A stretch of 64,000 nucleotides of DNA from Sphaerosporella brunnea (Eukaryota > Ascomycota > Pezizomycetes > Pezizales > Pyronemataceae), in the NCBI GenBank assembly GCA_008704415.1, contig VXIS01000114.1:61820-125819 (forward strand). The letters run 5' to 3'. Within the stretch, counting starts at the first letter, position 1, and every line of letters begins with the position of its first letter. The notes under the pieces are model-generated. The model made no database searches. It had not been told where the DNA came from and saw only the letters and a program-made list of their open reading frames with translations. Below, one piece after another: positions 1-9,524 of this stretch. Both the position numbers and the translations under genes were made by a program.

Positions 1-190
1 CATCACATATCTACCTCTAAGGAGCAAAGAGATTTATGGTCTGTACATTAATTGAAATTGTACTTGAGAAGCAGCCCGCCAGCCCGCTCGTCAATGTCTG
101 TAGCTCGAACAGCCCGCCCATCTTTTTCAGCAGCACAAACAGCCCAATTGCAGTCCAACGGGCCGGCTGGCTACTAGGAACACTACCTGC

Positions 191-1365
191 TTACGACTGC
201 GACCGAAGGTACTTTCCGACAACAATACAGTGGTCTCGCTCAAAAGGCTCTGTTCGTGTTGTCAGCATGTTGCGCGTGTTGTATTTGAGATAAAGAAACA
301 TACCAAGTGTCAGCTGTTCGCTGGGTTTGATCCTCTCTTCCCTCATCTTCTTGACCTCACTCACGAACACGGCCTCAGCAGGAGCGGTCGAGTCGATACA
401 GTTGGCCTTGATAGACACGAGAACACCACCCTGATCCTTCAAGAAGAGATGGCAATTCAAGCCAACGATACGCGCCTGATCGGGCTGGGCAACGTCGGCA
501 AAGACGACATCAACCATTCCGACCAACATACGGTACTTCATGGGGTGACGAGCGTCCTCGATGATTGGGATGACGTTCGTCCGCTTCTTGGCCATGTTGA
601 TAAGATCACGGCCAGAGCGGTGAGAGAACTCGACGGCGTAAACGTTTCCGGTAGGACCGACGATATCCGCGACGTGAGAGACCGAGGTACCAGAGGCAGC
701 ACCGAGGTATAGAACCTTCGCGCCAGGCTTGATGTAAATGTTGTCCAGGCCACCCAGAATACCGGCGGCAATCTTGGACCGGAAAGGGTTCCAGACACGG
801 TACTCAATCTTGGTCGCAACGGGCTGTCCGTTCTCATCGGTGCCTGAGGCAGGGGAATCGACTGCGATGCGCTTCTCACCGTAGACAGACTCGCCGGGAG
901 TCAAGTTGCGGGTCACCAACATGTCCTCCTTGGCACGAGCAATGAAGACACCCTCGTGGCGATGCTTCTCGACAATCACCTTCGCGCCTCCCCTCGCGCC
1001 GCCCCTTGCGCCTCCACTAGCACCTCCACGGCCGCCACCACGTCCTCCACCACGTCCGCCGCGAGCAGGGGCTCCACCACGTCCACCTGTTGCAGTGTTA
1101 GCATCCTGCAAGTTTCGGGTTCTAGTAAGAAATCCTCAAGAAGCTCCAGATCCACCAAGCGAAGGCCATTCGCGTTTAGCAGGAATGCGATCGCGGTCGC
1201 AGGAGGAGTCCAGCGCCCATTGAGGTTTCAAAAGAGTCAATACATACCACGTCCACCTGCACCTCCACGGGCACCGCCTCTGCCACCTCGAGGCGTGAAT
1301 CCTCCACGACCGGAGGCACCTCCACCACGTCCGCCACGAGCACCACCTCTCGGAGTGAAAGCCAT
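191..1365 (-). CDS. NOP1: Fibrillarin, box C/D snoRNP 2'-O-methyltransferase
   Basis: Fibrillarin methylates ribose 2'-OH groups of pre-rRNA in the nucleolus, guided by box C/D snoRNAs with Nop56, Nop58 and Snu13. Model: exons 1365-1248 and 1086-191, 337 aa. The 161-nt intron has GTATGT at 1247, a TGCTAAC branch point and acceptor CAG ending at 1087; the join is phase 1. The start MAFTPRGG is typical of the family. Residues 1 to about 75 form a Gly/Arg-rich (GAR) tail split by the intron. The methyltransferase fold follows, with an AdoMet loop reading [19 protein letters not shown] and the downstream [11 protein letters not shown] and [12 protein letters not shown] blocks. The C-terminus is complete (KYLRSQS). 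It is divergent from RPL17. The GC-rich GAR repeats create long antisense frames that are not genes. Identity is very secure; only UTR limits are unknown. Confidence 0.97.
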
Positions 1366-1770
1366 TGATATAGTTTTGCGACCGAAAAATGAACAGTCAA
1401 CAACGGAACTGCTGACGAGTGGGTAAGAGTTGGGTGGTGAATTGCTTGTTGGTCGCGGGAAGAGAAGTGGCTGCTGGGTCCACTGTAACTTTTTTTTGAG
1501 CAGAGATTTCGGGCGTCTGCAGGGTAAATGAGCTTCCAGCTCGCGTCTGGTTTAGTGCGCAGACGCTGTTGGTGGCTTGGCGGTGATGGACGTGATGTTG
1601 CAAGCCCTAAGCCCTCTCCGCTAGCTCAAAACGCAGTCTCGCTAAATCCCACACAACCCACCGAGCCTGGAAGAATCACACACGCAGAATTCCCGGAAAT
1701 CGCCAGACGACGAACCACTAACGACCGCCCCCGAACGCAGCAAAATCCATCGCCGACAACACAAAACACG
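1366..1770. promoter_or_regulatory. Shared NOP1/RPL17 promoter with telobox-like site
   Basis: This 405-bp gap lies between the start codons of two divergent ribosome genes and must hold both promoters. At 1602-1614 it contains AAGCCCTAAGCCC, a directly repeated AGCCC(TAA) motif resembling the Tbf1/telobox element (RCCCTAA) reported upstream of ribosomal protein genes in several ascomycetes. A T8 tract lies at about 1490. Factor binding is inferred from the motif alone. Confidence 0.45.
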
Positions 1771-2756
1771 ATGGTTAGTCAAACCTATCTCTCGCTGCCG
1801 CCCGCCCGACCGATTTCCTACTTTTCCACGGCTCGCAAATCTCGAAATATCTCGCGTCGAAGTTCCGCCCATCGAAACTACATCCTCGCCGAAAATCGAG
1901 ATTTGGGAGTTGTGGATGGGATGGAAGCTTTGGGGCGGCAGGACTGCGAGTGACGATCGAACGGAGCGCGATGTGTGGAAATAGAGATTGGGACTTGGGG
2001 CTGATTGGGATTTTCGTCGACAGGTCCGCTACGCAGCCAACCCCGCCAACGATGCCAAGTCGGCGAAGAGCCGTGGCTCTTTCCTCCGTGTCTCTTTCAA
2101 GAACACTCGTGAGGCTGCTCAGGCCATCTCTGGCATGAAGCTCACTCGTGCCCTCACCTTCTTGGAGAACGTCAAGGAGCACAAGGAAGCCGTCCCCATG
2201 CGCCGATACGCCGGTGGAACTGGACGCACTGCGCAGGGTAGGATTACATCTATTTCTGGAGGAATGGAGCTTGGCAGAGCTTGGAGGTCCAGGGGATTCC
2301 GGACGTGACGTATGTTGTGTTTGGTTAGCTAATGCGATTTTGAATTGCAGGCAAGCCTGCCGGCGTCACCCGTGCCCGCTGGCCCGTCAAGTCCGCCGAC
2401 TTCCTGCTCGGCCTTCTCAAGAACGCTGAGGCCAACGCTGACCTCAAGGGTCTTGACACCTCCAATCTCGTTGTCTCCCACATCCAGGTCAACCAGGCTC
2501 CCAAGCAGCGCCGACGGACTTACCGTGCGCACGGTCGCGTATGTTTTACCCTGCTGGCACGACTCCACGAATCTGCATCAGTACTGATACATTGCTCCAG
2601 ATCAACCCCTACATGTCCAACCCCTGTCACATCGAGGTCATCCTCTCTGAGAACGAGGAGACTGTCAAGAAGGCCGCCGATGAGAAGAAGCAGATCCTTA
2701 CTGCTCGGCAGCGCGTGAGGGCCCTGCACCAGCAGAGGAACATCACTGCTGCGTAA
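1771..2756 (+). CDS. RPL17: 60S ribosomal protein L17 (uL22)
   Basis: uL22 is a structural protein of the large ribosomal subunit and lines the polypeptide exit tunnel. Model: exons 1771-1773, 2024-2237, 2351-2538, 2601-2756, giving 186 aa. The first coding exon is only the ATG: GTTAGT follows at once and the 250-nt intron ends CAG at 2023, after which [18 protein letters not shown] begins. The next introns are 113 nt (GTAGGA) and 62 nt (GTATGT). Joined exons read through TYRAHGR and [12 protein letters not shown] to the basic tail QRNITAA, in full register with the family and at its usual length. It lies head-to-head with NOP1, consistent with coordinated ribosome expression. No snoRNA box C/D pattern was seen in its introns. 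Confidence 0.97.
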
Positions 2757-3252
2757 GGGATGGAACGGGCGTTTTCAAAAAGTAAAGGGCTGCGGCGTCA
2801 TGGGGAAATCACAAATCACAGATATATTTTCTGTTTCCTCGAATCTTTTTTTTCTGTACGAACAATGGATTCAAACGGGGTTTCTGGGGCACGTCTTTTT
2901 TTCTGTTGGTTTGCGTGTTTTTTTCTGATCTGGTCAAATTTCACACCGGGAGTTCGTTGGGATCATAAATGCTTTGTGCCTTACTCCCCTGTTGGAATCA
3001 CTCGTAAGTGTGTCAGGCAAAAACAGAACGAGCATTCAATAGAGTAGTACCACTGCTCAAGGTTGTGTAGACGCGAAGACACTAGAACCTTGTTGTACAC
3101 TCCCATCACATGACGCCCGAACCCTGTCCATCTTTGCGCGAAGGATCTTAATTCCAAACCCGCACGCCCTATTTTTTATTACTATTATTGACAGCACACA
3201 TTGATTGGTTGACAAAACCAAAAAAAAAAAAAAAAAGAAGTAGAGATATCTC
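2757..3252. other. Non-coding: RPL17 3' region and tRNA-Arg terminator
   Basis: It holds the RPL17 3' UTR (T-rich, 2825-2930) and an A17 run at 3220-3236, which on the minus strand is an oligo(T) tract serving as pol III terminator of the neighbouring tRNA-Arg. I see no protein-coding signal. Confidence 0.6.
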
Positions 3253-3331
3253 TGACCACGGCAGGGATCGAACCTGCAATCTCTTGATAACGGAATCGTA
3301 GTCAAGCGCCTTGCCATTGGGCCACGCGGCC
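3253..3331 (-). tRNA. tRNA-Arg(ACG) with a 7-nt intron
   Basis: The 79-nt gene folds as a standard cloverleaf on the minus strand: acceptor GGCCGCG/CGTGGTC with discriminator A, A box TGGCCCAATGG, B box GGTTCGATCC and T stem GCAGG/CCTGC. The anticodon stem CTTGA/TCAAG encloses 14 nt instead of 7. Reading C32 T33, anticodon ACG and A37, the extra 7 nt fit a tiny intron just 3' of the anticodon, the usual position of nuclear tRNA introns. An oligo(T) tract follows within 20 nt. The intron borders are inferred. Confidence 0.9.
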
Positions 3332-4241
3332 ATTGTTGACGGGTATTGATTGCTGGTGTGCCATAGCTATGGTGCGCAGAGGGGAGGTTGCAAACCTAAC
3401 CCAGCGCGATCGAGCTTCACCACAGCTCGGGGGCCGACCAACATACAGATGTACAGTACCAGGACCAGGACCAGGCAAAAATGCTCTTGTTTGTTTGTTT
3501 GTTTGTTTGTTTGTTTGTTTACTTTGTGCTGCTTGCTCTATTGGCGAAATAAAAGGATCAGAAAAAAGAGCCTGACCACCCAGCTTGTAGCTTGAGCAGA
3601 ATAGTGGTATGTATGGAGCGGAGACATCCGATTTTGGCGGTCAAAGAAACAGGCGCGATACCGGTGTCCGAGTTGAAGATGCATCCATTCCTAACTACAT
3701 CCCAGCAGAAGTCCCAATAAATACCGTGGGTATAAATATCATAAAAGGAGAAAAAACAAAAAAAAAGCATGTGCGGTTTTTATGTACGCCCGTCCGTCCG
3801 AGTCATGACCCGTCATCACCAGCCTCCCAGATCTATCCATCCTAGCACCACAAAAAAAAATCCCAAAAGACACGCTCCGTCCGAACAAAAGAGAGATATA
3901 AAAATATAAAGAGTAAGTAAAAGAGGGGGTGCTATGCTTAGAATACAGTATGCTGAAAAATCGACAAAAGGCAAAAAGCTTATGCTTGATATCATATGCA
4001 ATGGCTACGAGTATCTGAATATACTCGCAGCCCAGATGCCCCCCCCCCCCACCGGAAAAGTAATACGGGGGATCATACCGCGGGTATATAACCGAAGAAG
4101 GGCCATACCGGCGAATTGAATCCCCCCCCCCCCCCGATATGCCGTGTTCTCCAGATCTAAAATACTCGCTCCCCCCAAAACGCCAGGTGCAAACAAACCC
4201 AAATAGTCGTAATGTCGTTACTTCCGCACCGGGGCCCAGCA
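3332..4241. other. Non-coding with TTTG microsatellite and C tracts
   Basis: No plausible gene is visible. It contains a (TTTG)n microsatellite at about 3487-3520 and poly(C) runs at 4039-4050 and 4122-4135, the latter near the 3' end of the convergent PH-domain gene. Short open frames here are low-complexity. Confidence 0.6.
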
Positions 4242-5531
4242 CTACCAAGCGGTCACCACCATCGCCACGCCAACAACCTCGTCGTATTCCGGCAACCTGG
4301 GGGGCGATTTGTCTCTCTCCTCCGCCATCGGCTCTTTCCCCTTTCCCTTCCCAGTGGCTGATCTCTTCCCCGAGTGCACCGCAGTTGTATCCTCCGGTTC
4401 ACCCCCATCAGGAACCATCTTCTTGCTCTCGTATAATAGTCGATACCGTTTACCTTTGCAGATCACGAATTCGCTCTGTCTGGGGGCATCCGAAGTTAAT
4501 GCAGCCATGCACCTTCTAGCGTAGCGTAAGTTTGCTTCTCTGGTGAGACGGTTGCGAGGAGCCCATTTGCCGTTGGTGTCAAAAGGCACTTCCTCCTCTT
4601 CCGGTGGTGACTGAACACGTCGAAGGCGAGGCGGTGTGGTTGGATGTGTGGATGCCGCGGGGGAAATTATGTCGGAGGACTCCTGGTTTGCGTCCTGGCG
4701 CCCCAAGGGGGTTGTATCCACCTGTGCGCCTGCAGCATTCCCACGTCGTCTCCGCCGGCGGGGGAGCGTCTGGTACCGCGGCAAAAAACGTTCCTCCAAG
4801 GATGGAGAAAGGTCAATTGCTGCGGATAACGCCTCCAGCCAATCCAGAAAGACCTCCAATGTTCTACACGAGAGGAGAAACTGGACTGTCTGCACGCGCA
4901 GGCGGATCGCGAAGTGGCGTTTTTTATAGTCGATGGCGGTGCCCACTTCCGCTAGCTGCAGGGTATAGCTCTCCAAAAGCTTGCCAGGTCGATAACCGAC
5001 GGGCCTATTAGGATCCACCTTTTTGGTGCTGGAGAAGAAGGTGATTTTCTTCGGCTTGTGGATTTCAAGCTTAGTACCGTGAAGCACGAGGTAGCATTTC
5101 TTCCATCGGCGCTGGTGCGAGCGTTCAAAAGCTGTGAAACATGTCAATCAGAGCTCCGTAATTTGCCCGGGTCCGGGTGACCTACGACTTCGCAATTCCA
5201 TCTTGCGGTCAAGTACAGCTTCTTTATGCAGTGAGCAAGAATAGGCCGGCAGCTCCTCCCTCCCCTCCTCTTCCCTGGGCAATACTTTGAAGCGTGATGG
5301 TGGGAGGTTGTCGGTCTCGCCATAGGCTGGCGGCAGCGGTGGGACATTGGGGAAGGCGTTGGAGTAACCAGCAGATACAGGATAGATTTCTGTTACTGTG
5401 CGCCGCCGGGGACGTGATTGCGGTAAGAAACCGGATATCCGCAGCCCTCCGGAGGATCCGTCTTCGTTTATCTGGTTGCCTGTGAATATGCTACCCACCG
5501 AAAGGTGCTCCTCTAATGAGGCGCGGAACAT
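4242..5531 (-). CDS. PH-domain protein, fungal, function unknown
   Basis: Model: exons 5531-5186 and 5131-4242, 411 aa. The intron is 54 nt (GTAGGT..CACAG, phase 1) and restores PFERSHQRRWKKCYLVLHG, the opening of a pleckstrin homology domain. That domain spans roughly residues 115-225 and ends with FLDWLEALSAAID. A PH fold suggests membrane phosphoinositide or protein binding, but no catalytic domain is present. The flanks are disordered: a Pro-rich N-terminus, an Arg-rich RRRRRR stretch after the PH domain, and a C-terminus rich in Pro, Glu and Lys. I chose the first in-frame ATG at 5531; the frame stays open upstream to about 5684 without an ATG, so a further 5' exon is possible. Similar uncharacterised proteins are common in Pezizomycotina. 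Confidence 0.8.
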
Positions 5532-5704
5532 TGCACAACGGTCCCGCGCCCGTCGTGGTGATGGTGATGGTGATGTTGATGTGGTGGTTGGCGGGCTCAG
5601 ATGTTGGGTTGCGGGTAAAAAAGCACAGCTGTTATACCGCAGAGAATAGCCGGAGTTACTACTGTGAGTCGAAGATGCAAGCAATTAGACGTGTTGACTC
5701 CAAA

Positions 5705-5814
5705 AATCTCAAAAGAATGGCTGATCTGATATGGAGTGCTTGATGGTGACGGAGGTGTGAATCTCAAAAGAATGGCTGATCTGATATGGAGTGCTTGAGG
5801 GTGACGGAGGTGTG
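5705..5814. repeat. 55-bp perfect-period tandem duplication
   Basis: Two adjacent 55-bp copies, 5705-5759 and 5760-5814, differ at one base (GAT versus GAG in the right half). Each contains AGAATGGCTGATCTGATATG. The near-identity suggests a recent duplication. It lies just upstream of the PH-domain gene, so it may fall in that gene's promoter or 5' UTR. Confidence 0.9.
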
Positions 5815-8800
5815 CGACTCAGCCTTATGACTGACTATTCTGGGATTGTTGACCGATGTGTAGGAAGTTGGCCGTTATAAAGAGATGATGATGCGTTTCG
5901 CCCAGAGCCACCACGTCAGGGACATGCACAGCTCTCAGATGGCTGGTACCAATCAGTCGGGATAAGTTCCAGGGTTGGTGCAGCAGCAACTGATATAGTC
6001 GCACGTATGGGGGGGTGCGAGTCAGGATGACGGCAGGGACTCTGGCAGCCCTCCACCAAATGAGCCACGAGAATGGTAGGTTGTTTTTTTTTTGTCCGAT
6101 CTGCGTGGGCTGAATCTGCAACCCGGGGGTATGGATGGTATGTAGCACACTCAGCCTTCGCTGCTGGGGTTCTGGAATTATTGACGTGGTGGGTGAGACG
6201 GCCAAGCGCGAGTCGGAGCCAACCCGAAGTTGGCTTTGTGCGTCGTGCAAAGGGTGGGTGTTGGCGAGCTTTGAAGGGCTGCCCGTGCAAATAAATACAA
6301 TCGACTCGCGATGTGGTGGGGTTGGTTCGTGGGGCAGATCAGATACTTTATGTCAACATAACAGAATCCATGAGCTCGGCGGTTTCTCTCTCTCTCTCCT
6401 CGCTCTTCCCGCTGGATGCCTACGCCGAGAGATGCTTCGCACATCCGAAAGCCGCGATCAGCTTTCCGTTTGCTGATCACTCCGCATCGAGTGACTTCTC
6501 CGGTGCCGTTGCTGGTTTGTCGAGCCCCGAGCCCGCCGTGGTCCAGGACATCGTCCATCCATCGTTTCGGGCTGAGACTCGATGCGCTGTTCTGAAGGAC
6601 GAAGGAGAATTCTGCCCTTCCCGCCCCAAACACGCACGCACGCACACATACACAAACACAAGCACTGGAGCGAGCTGCGTGGGATTGCCGTACATAGCTC
6701 ATTACTGTACTAGTACTCTACTTTTACATGCTCTGCTAAGCTCCCCCTCCTTCTGCATTCAGCTCTCATGTGCTGCTTACCTACTTTTTTTTCCCGACTT
6801 CACAGCCCTGACTGGTGCCAAATAAATTCAATTGGGCGGACAGCCGATGGGATGGTGGATGGATGGATGGATGGATGGATGGCCAGCTGTCCCGCCATGA
6901 GAACTTCCAGTCTTGTCCTCCTTTGCCCGCAGCGCCGAGGACTAACGAGAATTGCACCAACCGAGCGGAACGATTCGATCGAAAGAGCAAGCAAGGGGTG
7001 GGGGCGGGGGCGGGGGAGGAGGTGGAGTGGTGGTGGTGGAGGTCGTGGTGGTGGCGTCAACCTGGCGGACGAGTGGCTGCGCCTGCAGGTCTGGAGCCCT
7101 GGGTCTCGCGAGCTCGGGGCGAATCTGCGGGGAATCCCCTGTCGGCGCAAAAGAAAGTAAGGCGCGCCCCTCCCTCGTCCTCCTCCTCCGCCGCAATCCT
7201 CCTTCACATCCTCAGTCCCCGAAAGCAAGCCCTGATCCCCATCCAAATTGAGCCATGACCATCCTGTCTGTCTCACCACGGAACGGAGCAAAATTTTCGA
7301 CAAACGGGCAACCCCCCCCCCCCCCAACATGTTGTTTCACCGGCTCAAAGTGCTTCATTCGGTGCTTGCATCACGTTGCATGCCGGCCGCATCCAGCCCG
7401 CGCTCGGTAAGTTCGTGCCACCGTTGTGATGCAGGTCTGCATCAGGCTCCGTCGACCTTCTCGACAAAGATAGGCGGGAGTGGTGCTCACAATATGCATA
7501 TGAATGTCGCGTTTTTCGCCTGAAACACTAGGGCTCGCGTGTGGACTCTGATCACAGGCCAAAAAAAACAAGCGATAACGTCCGCGCTGATCACAGGAGC
7601 AGATATTTGACAGGGGGGGCAGCCCTAAATAATTTGCGGTCACTCGGCGGGTGTGCGGGCATTGATTTCGAGGCCAGACCCCCGGAAGAACTACGTCATT
7701 CGATACTTTACTTTTTACTTTTGACCTTGTTTGTTAGAACAAAACGCGTGGTCAAGTCCCGAAGTTCACCACTCGGCACTCGTTCGCGATATTGATCTTC
7801 CAGCATCCGCAGCTAGCCCGTCCCCAAAACTGGTAGTCCACTTATACCACGCGCGACATCCATTGCAACAGAGATTTCTTTTGATTGGTCCTTACTTATA
7901 ACACGCTGAGATTGGGAAATTCGTTGCAGTTACACGAAAGTTGATCATGAGTGCGGGAAAATCCAATTGGTGGGGTTCAACGACAAGTGTGAGTGATGGA
8001 CCGTGGATACGGCGGTGAAACTTGAAGCTGCCCGCCTAGATCTAAAGTCGGCTGCTGGCGGAGTAACACTTACCTATTTCCTGCCCCGCCGGCTCATGCT
8101 TTTGATATCACTCGACCTAGACCCTGAAGCACGTTGAACTCAAGCTACTGGGTGTTGTATCGAAGATGATGTCGATGCATGGGGGGTGATGTTACGCGAG
8201 AGAGGATAGGATACAGCAATGGATGTCACTGGATGAGGACAACCGTTCGATGGATGCATATAGATGCCCTTCAACTTGGAACGCTCGGATGTCTTCTTCT
8301 GCCGTTTCTGCCCCCCCCCCCCCGGCTGCAGAACATACTCAGCGCAGAAGGTCCCAAAAAACACTTAGTTATCTAATATGCAGTGGAGTGCAATCTGATG
8401 AGTACATATGCGTCCAAATCTTCATGAGCATCCTGGATGTCGCTTTGGGGGGTCGACATCGGCTTCGAACCATGCCATGGCGGGCGGAAAGCAGAGGGTT
8501 TGGGCTCCGAGCCGTACATGTCCGGAACGGTGTCTCTGTCGACAGTGAGATCCAGGGATCTTATCGCTCTCCACTTCGCTGCTACCAAAGACTAAATTTG
8601 GAATTCCTGTGCTATCAGTTTGCTGGGGGGGGGGGGGGGGTCTTGCTTCCAGCCTCCAACCGCTGACTCGACCAAACTCGCTGGTTTGTTTGGCTCGAGA
8701 ATCGAGTGCTAGGGCATGTTCAGGGCTGACATCTTCGGAATCAGTTCTCATCAACACCAGGCTGGGGGCCCTCCTGGATTGCAGTTGACCCCAACTGTTC

Positions 8801-9524
8801 ATCTGCGCTTGGAAAGGGGTTGTTGTGGAATGGTGACACCAGCCGGTTTATGTCGCTTTTGAGATAGATGGCTTGAGAAAATATGGCTTTTTGGCGCTTG
8901 GAGCATCGATTTGTTTTCTTTGCTACATACTGTTTTTGGGCGCTGGGCTGGACTGGGCTGGGGTGATCTGCGTCCCTTCCGTCATTTGTTTCTCGACAAG
9001 CGACAAGTATGTATGTATAGCTAGATACAGTATAAAGCGATCGATCAGATGTCTGGGCGGCCGTCCTTCATTCGAGGGGCGGGTGCATGCAAGGGGTGAT
9101 TCACTCAACTTGTGAATTCACGAGGGGGCCGTGGGCGGGGAAAACGGTAAGCTGTCAACAACGGGAGATCGGTGTTGGCAATTGCTTGATACTTGACACA
9201 TGCGTCCTCTTCAACCCGCCAGCCCACGTTGCCCCAGTCGGTTTGTGGCACTGCACTGATGACGACGTGTCTGGCATGCAAGTCCAGATTAGCGAACCGT
9301 CCAACTGCAACGGAAAAAAAAAAAAAAAAACACACGGGAGAGGAGCCCATACTAAATACCAACAGCCAGCCCCCCCCTTTCCTTCTGTCCATTGCGTCCA
9401 ATACATACTTTACGCGCACTTCTGTCCCGCCTGCAGTTTTGCTTGTTTATCTGCCACTTGAGCTCCTGCAAGGCAAACATCCATCTTCTGGGCAACCAAC
9501 TGGCAACTTGCAAACGGCGGCACC
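5815..9524. other. 3.7-kb non-coding stretch before the OSBP gene
   Basis: I see no frame with conserved protein features. Contents include a (GGAT)n microsatellite at about 6857-6882, GGT/GTG-rich low-complexity DNA at 7000-7060, poly(C) at 7312-7325 and 8311-8323, G16 at 8625-8640 and A17 at 9314-9330. The longer open frames on either strand are biased by these repeats. The right part is probably promoter and 5' UTR of the oxysterol-binding protein gene. Confidence 0.5.

Noticed and set aside
230..712. 160-codon plus-strand frame over NOP1
   Set aside because: Antisense shadow of the fibrillarin methyltransferase domain, which is unmistakable on the minus strand.
6857..6882. CRISPR-like regular repeat
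   Set aside because: Simple GGAT microsatellite without spacers; the genome is eukaryotic.
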